64,000 bases of DNA from Ga0077555 sp963746315 (GTDB lineage Bacteria > Pseudomonadota > Alphaproteobacteria > Rhizobiales > Hyphomicrobiaceae). Position numbers and translations under genes: made by a program. Shown here piece after piece: positions 51,522-60,905 of the stretch. Position 1 is the stretch's first letter; each line of letters starts with the position of its first letter. The notes beneath the pieces are model-generated. The model ran no database searches. It saw only the letters and a program-made list of their open reading frames with translations, and was not told where the DNA came from. The DNA is taken from NCBI GenBank assembly GCA_963746315.1, contig CAVVAR010000005.1, positions 620,001-684,000 on the forward strand, in the 5' to 3' direction.

Positions 51522-54125
51522 TTACTGCGTCGTCGCCTCGTCTCCTGCGGCGGTGGCGCGTAGCATTTCCTCAGCCGCCTCCCGCAGTGCGGCCTCGCGC
51601 GCGTCGCCGCCAACCGCCTCGCGGCCAAGCTCCAGCATGATCGGCACGGCCAACGGCGATGCCCGCTCCAACGGAATGTGGCGCACGTGCCCCCTGATGC
51701 GGCGCAGGAACTCGCCAAGACGTGCGATATCCAAGAGCCCCGTCGCGGCATCCTTGTAGGCGGCCTCGAGCAGGACGTGGCCGGGATCGTGGCGGCGCAG
51801 CACATCGTAGACGAGACCTGCCGACACCGTCAGCTGCCGACCGTTCTTCTCCTTGCCCGGATGGCGGCGCTCGATCAACCCTGCAATCATGGCGCAATGA
51901 CGGAACGTGCGGCGCATGAGGCTGGTCTCGGCGAGCCAGGCGTCGAGATCGTCGCCGAGCATGTCCTCGTCGAGCAGGCGGCCCAGATCGAGTGCGCCCT
52001 CGGTGATCATCACCGACAGGTCACCGAGGCCCCAGATCGACATCGCATAATCGTTGGCGAGAAAGCCCAGCGGCTTTGCGCCGGCGCGCTCGAGGCGTCG
52101 GGTCAGCAGCATGCCTAGCGTCTGATGGGCAAGACGGCCCTCGAACGGGTAGGCGACCATGTGATGGCGGCCGCCGTGGAAGAAGGTCTCGATCAGGACC
52201 TCGCCGGGGGCCGGCAGTGCCGAATGCTGCTGCTGCAGGCGAAGCCACTCGGCGACGGGCGTTGGGAGCCTCTGCCAGCGATCGGGCTCGGCGAGCATCT
52301 CACGAACGCGCTTGGCGAGATGGGTCGACAGGGGGAAGCGACCGCCGGGGTAGCTCGGCACGATCGGATCCTTGGCGGTGGCGCGGGAGACGAAGACCTC
52401 GTTGTCGCGGAAGCCTTCGAGCCGCAAGGTCTCACCACCGAGCACGAAGGCGTCGCCGGGCTTGAGCTCGCCCGCGAACCACTCGTCGATCTCGCCGACG
52501 ACACGGCCGCCGACCAGGGGCTTCGAGCCGGCTCGACCCGTGGCACCGCGGCGACCTACGAGACGGACCTTGACCATCGGGCTTTCGACGATGGTTCCGA
52601 CATTGAGGCGGTACTGCTGGGCGACTCGCGGGTGAGCAATGCGCAGGCGGCCATCATCGGTCGACTTGAGGCGGGCGAAGCGGTCGTAAGCGCGGAGGGC
52701 GTAGCCGCCCGTCGCCGCCAGATCCACGACGCGATCGAAGTCGGTGCGCGAGAGCCCGGCATAAGGCAGTGCGCTTGCAACCTCGGTGTGCAGCGCCTCG
52801 GGGTCGAATGGTCCAGCGCAGGCGACGCCGAGAACATGCTGGGCGAGCACGTCGAGGCCACCTTGGCGATTGACGACCGCGTCTTGGGCACCGGCCTCGG
52901 CGGCTTCCAGCGCGGCGCGGCACTCCAGCACCTCGAAGCGATTGGCCGGCACCAGCAGGGCCTTCGATGGCTCATCGAGCCGGTGGTTGGCGCGGCCGAT
53001 GCGCTGGATGAGGCGGCTGGCGCCTTTCGGTGCGCCGATGTGGATGACCAGGTCCACGTCGCCCCAGTCGATGCCGAGATCGAGGGTCGAGGTGGCGACT
53101 ACGGCGCGGAGCTTTCCGGCGGCCATGGCCGCCTCGACCTTGCGGCGCTGGGCAACGTCGAGCGAGCCGTGATGCAGTGCGATGGGGAGGCTTGCCTCGT
53201 TGGCTTTCCACAGCTCGTGGAACATCAGCTCGGCCTGGAGACGCGTGTTGACGAAGACGATGGCGAGCCGATGCCGGGCGATGGCGGCGAGCACGTCCGG
53301 GACCGCATAGCGGGCCGTGTGGCTCGCCCACGGAAGTGGATCCTCTGTCTCGAGGATGGTCACGTCGGGCGCGGCGCCCCCCGACAACGCGACGACGTCG
53401 GCGAGGCGGATCGCCCGATCGGCGCACGTCTGGGGGGCGAGCCAGGCGCGCAGCTCGGTGGGACGGGCGACGGTTGCGGAGAGGCCGGTCAGCACGAGCC
53501 CAGGCGCGAGCGCCCGCAGCCGGGCAAGGCCGAGCGCCAACAGATCGCCGCGCTTCGACGGAACGAGGGCATGCAACTCGTCCAGGATGACCGTCTCGAG
53601 GTCGGCGAACAGATAGCCTGCGTCCTCGCCCGAGATCAGCAGAGCAACCTGCTCGGGTGTCGTCAGCAGGATCTCCGGCGGGCGGGTGCGTTGGCGGGTG
53701 CGGCGCGATTGCGGCGTGTCGCCGGTGCGGGTCTCCACCCTGAGACCAAGCCCCATCTCGGCGATGGGTTGCGTGAGATTGCGGGCGACGTCGACAGCCA
53801 GCGCTTTCAACGGTGAGATGTAGAGGGTTTTAAGGCCCGAACCCTTGCGCTCGGCACCTGGCGGCACGGTTGCGGCGACGAGGCTCGGCAGAAAGCCGGC
53901 CAGCGTCTTGCCGGCGCCCGTTGGGGCAATGAGCAGCGTCGAGCGGCGGTCTTGGGCCTGGGCCAGGAGAGAGAGCTGGTGTGGTCGAGGTGTCCAGCCC
54001 TTGGCAGCGAACCAGCCGGCGATCGGCTCGGGCAACGGCGTCACCGGCACGCGCTTCGAGGCCTTGGGAGTACCGGTGTCGCGGCGCCTCGCGCTCGCTG
54101 CCGGCTTCAACGAACGTGTCGCCAT
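51522..54125 (-). CDS. DNA-ligase-associated DEXH-box helicase (Lhr family)
   Basis: 867 residues. Walker A APTGAGKTLAGFLPS, DEXH box ILDELHALVPSKRGD, TGLSATVA motif III, and the HRLAIVFVNTRLQAE and HHGSLDVAQRR motifs of the second RecA domain are in order; the C-terminal ~350 residues are the Lhr winged-helix/beta-barrel region. By family it unwinds branched DNA or RNA:DNA in a repair role with PdeM. The ATP-dependent DNA ligase and exonuclease of the usual set are not in this window. Confidence 0.93.
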   Translation of the reverse strand: MATRSLKPAASARRRDTGTPKASKRVPVTPLPEPIAGWFAAKGWTPRPHQLSLLAQAQDRRSTLLIAPTGAGKTLAGFLPSLVAATVPPGAERKGSGLKTLYISPLKALAVDVARNLTQPIAEMGLGLRVETRTGDTPQSRRTRQRTRPPEILLTTPEQVALLISGEDAGYLFADLETVILDELHALVPSKRGDLLALGLARLRALAPGLVLTGLSATVARPTELRAWLAPQTCADRAIRLADVVALSGGAAPDVTILETEDPLPWASHTARYAVPDVLAAIARHRLAIVFVNTRLQAELMFHELWKANEASLPIALHHGSLDVAQRRKVEAAMAAGKLRAVVATSTLDLGIDWGDVDLVIHIGAPKGASRLIQRIGRANHRLDEPSKALLVPANRFEVLECRAALEAAEAGAQDAVVNRQGGLDVLAQHVLGVACAGPFDPEALHTEVASALPYAGLSRTDFDRVVDLAATGGYALRAYDRFARLKSTDDGRLRIAHPRVAQQYRLNVGTIVESPMVKVRLVGRRGATGRAGSKPLVGGRVVGEIDEWFAGELKPGDAFVLGGETLRLEGFRDNEVFVSRATAKDPIVPSYPGGRFPLSTHLAKRVREMLAEPDRWQRLPTPVAEWLRLQQQHSALPAPGEVLIETFFHGGRHHMVAYPFEGRLAHQTLGMLLTRRLERAGAKPLGFLANDYAMSIWGLGDLSVMITEGALDLGRLLDEDMLGDDLDAWLAETSLMRRTFRHCAMIAGLIERRHPGKEKNGRQLTVSAGLVYDVLRRHDPGHVLLEAAYKDAATGLLDIARLGEFLRRIRGHVRHIPLERASPLAVPIMLELGREAVGGDAREAALREAAEEMLRATAAGDEATTQ

Positions 54126-54266
54126 ACGGTCCGTTCCGCCACGATTACGCTGGGGCGAGCCTGTCGCGATCGTCTGGCGTTCGTGCTATCCGAACGGCGC
54201 AAATGACCTCGATCCGGTCGGCGGCTGCAACTGACCAGCCGATCGGGCACGACCTGGGAGCGACGC

Positions 54267-54551
54267 GTGGACAGGAACAGGCTTCTCGGCGGCAATCCGA
54301 TCGGCGTGATCGTGCGTCTCGTCGTGCTTTCGATCATCGTCGGCATTGTCATGTCGGCCCTCGATATCCGACCCGAGACCCTTCTTTATCATGTGCAGAT
54401 GCTGATTTATCGCATCTCTATGCTCGGCTTCGGGGTGTTCGAGGGCATCTTTGGCTACTTCATCCTGGGCGCGGTGGTCGTGGTCCCGATCTGGCTCATC
54501 GCGCGGCTGCTTGGTCTGCTGGGCGGACGCAGCGGCGATCGTCGCGACTGA
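54267..54551 (+). CDS. DUF6460 small membrane protein
   Basis: 94 residues with two hydrophobic helices (GVIVRLVVLSIIVGIVMSAL and FEGIFGYFILGAVVVVPIWLIARLLGLL), starting at GTG 54267 after GGGAG. The N-terminal MDRNRLLGGNPIG and the arrangement fit the small DUF6460 proteins. Its stop TGA (54549-54551) overlaps the ATG of the MATE gene by one base, so the two are translationally coupled. Confidence 0.75.
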   Translation: MDRNRLLGGNPIGVIVRLVVLSIIVGIVMSALDIRPETLLYHVQMLIYRISMLGFGVFEGIFGYFILGAVVVVPIWLIARLLGLLGGRSGDRRD

Positions 54552-55942
54552 TGAGGGACGAGGCTGGCGCCGGGGGCGCAGTGACGGCGGTGGCCGAGCC
54601 GGTCGACGGGCAAACCTCGTCAAGATCCGCTCCTGCAAAGATCGGGCACGCCGAGGTGCTGGCGATCGCTCTGCCGATCACGCTGTCCAACGCCACGGTG
54701 CCGCTGATCGGATTTGTCGATACCGCGGTCGTCGGGCAACTTGGCGTGCCGCATCTGATGGGCGCGGTGGCGATCGGTGCCGTCATCTTCAACATGCTCT
54801 ACTGGACGTTCTCGTTCCTCAGGATGGGCACGACGGGGCTCACCGCGCAGGCGCTGGGTGCCGGCCAGAACCGCGAGATCGCTGGGCACCTGCTGCGCGC
54901 GCTGATGGTGGCGCTGGTGTGCGGGGCCGGGCTCGTCCTGCTGCAAGTGCCGGTGCGGCTGGGTGCCTTCTGGCTGACGGGCGGATCGGCACAAGTGCTG
55001 GATGCCGCGACCAGCTATTTCAACATTCGCATATGGGCGGCGCCGGCGGGCCTCGTCAATTTCGCGCTGCTCGGATGGCTGATCGGCCTCGGACGGGCGG
55101 GCGTCGCCTTCCTTTTGCAGCTGTTTCTCAACCTCATGAACATCGCGCTCGCGCTGCTGTTCGGCCTGGTGCTCGAGGGCGGAGTTGCGGGTGTGGCATG
55201 GGGCGCGCTCGTCGCGGAAAATGTGGCCGCGCTGACGGGGCTCGTGATCGCGGTTCGGATCGCGCGCGGGATGGGGGCGCGTGCACCGCTCCTCGACGCG
55301 CTCGATGCCGGAAAGCTGAAGCGGTCGCTCGCGATCAACGGTGATCTCGTCGTGCGGTCCCTGACCGGCTATGCGGCGCTGATCGTATTCACATCGGAGG
55401 GTGCCAGGGCGGGAGATGTGACGCTCGCGTCCAATGCGCTGCTGTTCAGCATCATGGCCATCGCGATCTACCTGCTCGACGGGTTCGCATTCGCGGCGGA
55501 AGCGCTGGTCGGCCGCAGCGTAGGGGCGCGGGATCGCGCCGGGTTCGACAGGGCCGTCAGGATATCGACGCTGTGGGCGGGCTTGTTTGCGGTCATGCTC
55601 GGCCTCGTCATCTGGATCGCGGGGCCGTTCATCATCGCGACGAGCGCCAAGAGCCCCGAGGTGCAGGCGGCGGCGCTGGCTTTTCTCATATGGGTCGCGC
55701 TCGGCCCGATCGCAGGCGTGTGGTGCTTTCAGCTCGACGGCATCTTCACCGGGGCGACACGGACGCGCGACATGCGCAACATGATGATCGTCTCGATCGG
55801 GGTGTTCTTCGTCGCGTTCCTGATACTGGGCCGTGCTTTCGGCAATCACGGCCTGTGGGCATCCTATATGGTGCTGTTCATCGTTCGCGCGATCACGCTC
55901 GGCGCGCGTATGCCCAGCCTCGTGCGTGGCGCGTTCGGTTGA
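54551..55942 (+). CDS. MATE family efflux transporter (DinF-like)
   Basis: 463 residues from ATG 54551. Twelve predicted membrane helices; VDTAVVGQLG in the first and LQLFLNLMNIALALLFGLVLEG in the sixth pair match the MATE pattern, with the acidic residue in TM1 region FVDTAVV characteristic of the DinF/NorM cation-coupled group. It exports cationic drugs or metabolites in exchange for Na+ or H+. It ends 0 bases before the stop of the convergent PrpD gene. Confidence 0.9.
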   Translation: MRDEAGAGGAVTAVAEPVDGQTSSRSAPAKIGHAEVLAIALPITLSNATVPLIGFVDTAVVGQLGVPHLMGAVAIGAVIFNMLYWTFSFLRMGTTGLTAQALGAGQNREIAGHLLRALMVALVCGAGLVLLQVPVRLGAFWLTGGSAQVLDAATSYFNIRIWAAPAGLVNFALLGWLIGLGRAGVAFLLQLFLNLMNIALALLFGLVLEGGVAGVAWGALVAENVAALTGLVIAVRIARGMGARAPLLDALDAGKLKRSLAINGDLVVRSLTGYAALIVFTSEGARAGDVTLASNALLFSIMAIAIYLLDGFAFAAEALVGRSVGARDRAGFDRAVRISTLWAGLFAVMLGLVIWIAGPFIIATSAKSPEVQAAALAFLIWVALGPIAGVWCFQLDGIFTGATRTRDMRNMMIVSIGVFFVAFLILGRAFGNHGLWASYMVLFIVRAITLGARMPSLVRGAFG

Positions 55943-57307
55943 TCAAGCCGGCGATGCGAGCAGACCGGCGAGGACTCGGACGTCGGAGGCGCTTTCCAGC
56001 CGATCCACGGCCTCGATCAGCCGGTCCGCGTTCTCTGCCGCGATAGGCCTGTGAGCGGCCGCAGCATTGCTGCGGAACTTGGCGAGATGAGCCTCGCGTG
56101 ACAGCGGCTTGGCCGGATTGCCGAGGACGGTGTCGAGCGATGCGTTGTGACGCTGGCCATCGGTCATGACGATCCCGACCTCTACGGGCGTCAGCGCATT
56201 TGGATCGCCAGCATCCCGGATCTCGATGGCGATGCTCTGCGCGAGCGCGGCGGTCGCCGGGTCGCCATATATCCCGGGTGAGAAGTCGGCGAGGCCGAGT
56301 GTGCCGCTGATCAGCATGCGGGCGGCGGTGAAGCGTGCGCAAAGACGCGCGTAGTTGATATCCATATCCGGCTTCCATGGCCGGCCGACAAGGTGGTTCG
56401 TCAACGGCGGCACCCAGGCGGTGACGCGGTCGATGCGCTCGGGTGAAAACTCCGGCCGTGAGCGGATGTCGAGGCATGCCTCCATGACGCCGTGCGTGGC
56501 GCGGCCGGAGGGCCAGGGCTTGTGCGCCAGCTCGGTGACACGCCAGATCTTGCCGAGCGTCGCGGCAACTGGTGCGGGATCGCCTTTGGCTTCGACCAGG
56601 CGGAAGTATCCGAAGGGACCCTCGAGAATATTCATCGGGCCTTCGAAGCCGGCGGCTGCAAGATCGCAGGCGACAACGGCGTTGCGGGCATTGAAGCCCA
56701 TCTGGAGTGCAAGGAGCGGCGAGCCTTCGGTGTGGGCTTGCATGGTGCCAGAGACCTGGCCGTAGACGAGCGAGAAAGCCTGGGTCTGGCGCGCTGCGTC
56801 GAAGCCCATCAGCTTGCCGAGAGCCGCGGTTGCGCCGAAGGCACCAGCGGTTGCAGGACGAAAGAAGCGCAGGCCGGTTTCGGCGGCGAGCCCCAAGCCT
56901 GCTGCGACATCGACGCCCAAGGTGCAGGCAAGGATGAGATCGCGTCCGCTGACGCCGCCAGCGCGCTCCGCCCCCGCCATGGCTGCCGCGAGAACGGCCG
57001 TCACGGCGTGCACGACGGCCTTCTCATGCACGCAATCGAACTCGGAGCAGTGGGTCTGGTAGGCATTGCACAGGGCTGCAGCCGGGGCCGGCAGGCGGGT
57101 ACCATTGCCCCAGACGCGGGCGGCATCGCCCGCACCGGACAGAGCCTGGGCCGCAACGAGCTCGGGCGCGCGAGGGCCGTTGCTACCGGCAAGGCCGACG
57201 CCCATCGCGTCGAGGATGAAGGTCTTGGCGGCCACCACTGCCGCCTCGGGGAGATCCTCGTAGCGCGTGCGGGCTACGTGGTCCGCGAAGGCTGCAATGG
57301 CGTCCAT
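55943..57307 (-). CDS. MmgE/PrpD family protein
   Basis: 454 residues. The two-domain PrpD fold is seen: N-terminal helical part with LGAFRPGTATGAFGATAALGKLMGF-like RPATAGAFGATAAL near 160, YGQVSGTMQAHTEGS, and the C-terminal lid with KPWPSGRATHGVMEACLD. PrpD is 2-methylcitrate dehydratase in propionate oxidation, but many MmgE/PrpD members act elsewhere and no other prp gene is near. It follows the TauD-type gene by 19 bases and may be cotranscribed. Confidence 0.88.
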   Translation of the reverse strand: MDAIAAFADHVARTRYEDLPEAAVVAAKTFILDAMGVGLAGSNGPRAPELVAAQALSGAGDAARVWGNGTRLPAPAAALCNAYQTHCSEFDCVHEKAVVHAVTAVLAAAMAGAERAGGVSGRDLILACTLGVDVAAGLGLAAETGLRFFRPATAGAFGATAALGKLMGFDAARQTQAFSLVYGQVSGTMQAHTEGSPLLALQMGFNARNAVVACDLAAAGFEGPMNILEGPFGYFRLVEAKGDPAPVAATLGKIWRVTELAHKPWPSGRATHGVMEACLDIRSRPEFSPERIDRVTAWVPPLTNHLVGRPWKPDMDINYARLCARFTAARMLISGTLGLADFSPGIYGDPATAALAQSIAIEIRDAGDPNALTPVEVGIVMTDGQRHNASLDTVLGNPAKPLSREAHLAKFRSNAAAAHRPIAAENADRLIEAVDRLESASDVRVLAGLLASPA

Positions 57308-57326
57308 CCAGCGTGCTCCGATGCTT

Positions 57327-58214
57327 TCAGGCGGCCTCGGCCTGGGCGGTGGTCATGGTGTCGCCGGCGACTGTGGTCCGGCGCATGTCGCGCGGCTGGC
57401 TCGCGTCGTAGCGGCGGACGCGGTGCAGGACTTGGCGGTTGTCCCAGATGACGAGATCGTGGACCTGCCAGCGGTGGACGTAGACGTACTTCGGCTGCGT
57501 GGCGTGCTCGGTGAGATCGCGCAAAAGTATGCGCGCCTCGGGCATGGTCATGCCGAGGATCGCACCGGCGTGGGAGGACAGATAGAGCGATTTGCGGCCA
57601 GTCACGGGATGTTTGCGCACGAGGCGCTGGCGGACCGGCTTGAACATGGCCCTCTCCTCGTCGGTGAACTCGGTAAAGCCCAGCGACCCGCGCGAGTGCA
57701 TCAGCGAGTGCTCGCAGACCATGTCGTCGATCTCGGCCTTGGTGGCGGCGTCGAGGTCGTCGTAGGCGGCGCGCATGTCGGCGAACTCGGTATTGCCGCC
57801 ATTGGTGTTCAGGATGCGGCACGACAGCAGAGAGTACTTTGCCGGCACGGCGCGGAACGACGAGTCCGAGTGCCACAGCATGTTGCCGATGTTGAACAGG
57901 TGCTGGCGGCTGTCTTTCGGGAGGGGCTTGCCATCCTTGTCCAGATTGGAGACGTCGTTCATGCCCTCGGCCAGGCGTTTGTCCTTGTCTTTCGTGATGT
58001 TGCCACCGCGGGCGTTCTCGAGCGGACCGAAATTCCTCGAGAATGCCTGCTGTTGCTCGTCGGTGATCCCCTGACCGGGGAGCACGAGCACGGCGTACTT
58101 GTCCATGCCGGCCTCGAGGGCTGCGACCTCGTCCCTGGAGAGTGGTTTGGTCAGGTCGACACCGGAAACCTCGCCGGCAAATACGGGGGTCAACTGGCGG
58201 ATGGAAACGGCCAT
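57327..58214 (-). CDS. TauD/TfdA family dioxygenase
   Basis: 295 residues from ATG 58214 (MAVSIRQLTPVFAGEV) with AGGAGG upstream. Fe(II)/2-oxoglutarate-dependent dioxygenase: metal ligands are the His and Asp in LWHSDSSF and the distal His in NRQVLHRVRRYD, and the Arg that binds 2-oxoglutarate is nearby. It is closer to TfdA (2,4-D cleavage) than to TauD, judging from the SDSSFRAVPAKYSLLSC region, but the substrate is not fixed. It comes just before the PrpD-type gene. Confidence 0.88.
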   Translation of the reverse strand: MAVSIRQLTPVFAGEVSGVDLTKPLSRDEVAALEAGMDKYAVLVLPGQGITDEQQQAFSRNFGPLENARGGNITKDKDKRLAEGMNDVSNLDKDGKPLPKDSRQHLFNIGNMLWHSDSSFRAVPAKYSLLSCRILNTNGGNTEFADMRAAYDDLDAATKAEIDDMVCEHSLMHSRGSLGFTEFTDEERAMFKPVRQRLVRKHPVTGRKSLYLSSHAGAILGMTMPEARILLRDLTEHATQPKYVYVHRWQVHDLVIWDNRQVLHRVRRYDASQPRDMRRTTVAGDTMTTAQAEAA

Positions 58215-58417
58215 GGGGCATGCCTCCTGGTTAGGCTTGTTGACGCCGGACCTCACGAGCGGCGCATTGTGACGGCACTCAGGCTAGGTCAATCCGGTGG
58301 CCACGAAAAGTCCGGACATGCGAGCCGGTGCTCTGACGAGCGAAGGGCACAATATCGCATCGAGCGAGACCGGGGATAAGGCCGGCTCAATCGGGTACGC
58401 CGTCGCGCGGGACAGGC

Positions 58418-59098
58418 TCAGCGGCGACGGCCGAAGCCGCCGACGGTGTCGAGGGCAGCCCAGTTGCTCTGGAAAAGAGCGAACGCGACGAACAGCAGCC
58501 AGAAGTTGGTGGGTAGCGCCATCCACACCACCAAGGCCGTCACGACGAGACCGAGACCGGCGACAATGCGGGTGGACCAGATCGGACCGAGGATCGGGTG
58601 CAGCCAGGCGTCGAGCGTGCGGCCGCCGTCGAGGGGGTAGGACGGCAACAAGTTGAATACCAGCAACCAGAAATTGATGGCGGAGAGCGTCGCCAACGCG
58701 ATGCCGAGCATGGGTTTGCCGAGGGCCCAGGCCTCGGTGGTGAGCGCGCCGAAGCCTTGCCACAGAATAAGGTTGGCCAGGGGACCCGCCAGGAAAATGA
58801 CGGTCTGGGCCAGGATCGACCGCGGTAGCGAGGACGAGAAGCGCGCCACGCCGCCGAGACCGCCAATCTCGATCTCGTCCGTGCCGACTTTCCAGATCCG
58901 TGCGGCCAGCATGTGGCCGAGCTCGTGCAACAGGATCGAGGCCAGAATGCCGATGATGATCAGGATGCCGGCCGACATGAGCTGGGTGTCGCCGCCGGTG
59001 AAGTAGCGGTGGCTGAACAAGACCAGGATCAGCACCAGAAGCATGTCGAGGAAGATCGGCACGCCGCCGATGCGGCCGAGCTCGAAGCGGGTGATCAT
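58418..59098 (-). CDS. Site-2 protease family protein (M50)
   Basis: About 226 residues from ATG 59098; ATG 59110 is also in frame. It is a membrane metalloprotease: the zinc motif LLHELGHMLAARI in the second helix, the loop VFLAGPLANL, and NLLPSYPLDGGRTLDAW with the third ligand Asp. No PDZ or CBS domain is present. These cut membrane-anchored regulators within the bilayer. It is transcribed away from the DUF4062-HAD gene; the islet begins about 130 bases beyond it. Confidence 0.9.
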   Translation of the reverse strand: MITRFELGRIGGVPIFLDMLLVLILVLFSHRYFTGGDTQLMSAGILIIIGILASILLHELGHMLAARIWKVGTDEIEIGGLGGVARFSSSLPRSILAQTVIFLAGPLANLILWQGFGALTTEAWALGKPMLGIALATLSAINFWLLVFNLLPSYPLDGGRTLDAWLHPILGPIWSTRIVAGLGLVVTALVVWMALPTNFWLLFVAFALFQSNWAALDTVGGFGRRR

Positions 59099-59231
59099 CG
59101 GGAAAAACATCCTTCGCAGCTTTCCATAGCCGCTGGCTACCACACCACCTCCGAATCGACCATGACGATAAGCCTGCTGGCGCGTCGAGAACAGGGAAGG
59201 GGGCCCGTCGCGCCTGCACGGCCAGTTTTGA

Positions 59232-60819
59232 TTATTCGATCGTTTGCCCGATGGTGTATGGTAGGATGCTCGTGAGGTTTTCCATATGGCGGATACAACC
59301 GGTCCAGTTTCGGAAGTTTCCTGCATCGGTCTCAATCGGATTGACGCACAGCGTACGGGCACCGGATCGTGATGCCCATGCGTCGTTTGCCGAGTTGCCG
59401 ACGAAGAGGACTTGGAGCGGGTTCAGCCGCCTTTGCTGGATAATTTCTCTGATGAACTGAGGCTTCGTTCGAAAGTCGTATTTCGTACCGTGTATAACCG
59501 AAATGACGCCGGCACTATCGTACTCAAACTCATTCGCTCGTACATCGTCGAACAGCTCATAGGCGTCACCAAGGCTCAGCCGTATGACTTCTTTGACTGA
59601 TCCAGAAAGTATCGACGTGTGAACGCGACGCTTCTTTAAATCATCGATTGTCGTCCGAAGGCCTGGAACGAGGGAAATCTCGCGCGCAACCTCCGCAACT
59701 CTATTGCGCGTGAGGCCGCGCTCCTTGAAAAGCCTGCACGTAAGATCGCACCATTGCTGGTGCGTCAGTAGCGACTGCCTGAACTCGTTATGATACCTGC
59801 TGCACTCGGCTTTGCTCAGGCCGGCCGCCTCCCACAGTCTCTCCCAAACGGTTCCTTTGTCTTTCTCGTTGGAAAGAGTTCCGTCGAAATCGAAAACGAC
59901 AGCCTTCGTGTCGAAGTTGAACTCGTATTGGTCGACGCTCTTTATGGCGCCACTTGAACGGCGATTGTGATAAGTAAGCAAGTATTCAGTCAGGAAATCG
60001 TCTTCTTGTCCTCCTCTCAATTGCCCCCGGCAGTTAAGCCTCGCCTCGATCTTTTCTATGTCGGAAAGCTCGCACTCGGGGAAATTTTCAAGCGAGAGTG
60101 GGTTCTCATTCTTTGCCCTTAATTTTTCAAGCTTCCTCAATGTGTTCGGCTTCAGACTTGTATCTATGGACAGTCGCTCGATATCGACCAACTCGCCCCG
60201 AAACCCTCCTCGGTCGATCCGAAAATAAAACAACTTGAATGGGTTTATTGGAACCTTGTGTCGCCGCGCCTTTGTATCTTCGACGCCCTTCCTCAGGAGG
60301 CCACTCAACTGAGCAAGAAGATAGGTACCGATCTCGTCTGCTGTTTCAAACCAGACGAGCAGATTATTCTTGCTGTGACTGGCGACTGCGGAGATGAATT
60401 CCAAGACCTGAGTGTCTTCGACTGATGAAAATTTCGCACCCTTGATCCTGTGCCGCGCATAGGCGTCGTAGTCAGCCTTGATGTCTCGAAGAACGAACGC
60501 GAGTATGGGTAGCCCATGGTCCCGTGCCGTCTCGTATTCTTTCAAGGTAACGGATTTGTAGAGCTTCTTTTTACCATTCGGTGTCGATGCCGTTGCGGGA
60601 GACCCATAGCGTCGTCCAATAATCAGGACGAACACGTGAACTCTTGCGAACTTTTCCGTAGCATGACTCGTCTAGCGATTGCTCGCTGTCATAGGTGAGC
60701 TCACCATTCTCAGCGAGTATTGGAAAGTGGCCGGCTTGAGTAATTTGGCCAGCCACCTGCGATCGCGTGTTGGAAAGGTCGGCAAACGTAGAGCTGATAA
60801 AAACGATGCTGCGATCCAT
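59232..60819 (-). pseudogene. DUF4062-HAD phosphatase fusion, one frameshift, low-GC islet
   Basis: About 528 residues if one extra base near 60635-60640 is removed; as it stands the frame breaks after SCYGKVRKSS. Start ATG 60819 has GAGGT upstream. The N-terminal ~150 residues match DUF4062: MDRSIVFISSTFADLSNTR, VFVLIIGRRYGSP, TLKEYETARDHGLPILAFVL. A middle ~120 residues have no recognised family. The C-terminal ~210 residues are a HAD phosphatase with all four motifs: AVVFDFDGTLS, SILSGS, TKYDFRTKP and VGNSANDAWA. The gene is visibly lower in GC than both neighbours and stands alone, so it was probably acquired. DUF4062 occurs in putative immune/conflict proteins; a defence role is inference. 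Confidence 0.7.
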
Positions 60820-60905
60820 TTTTACCTCATGCGACAATTGCTCGCATGAACATAAAAATCCGATGAGTGTGTCTTGCGTGTGACGTCCTGAGCCCGGCGC
60901 CGTCG

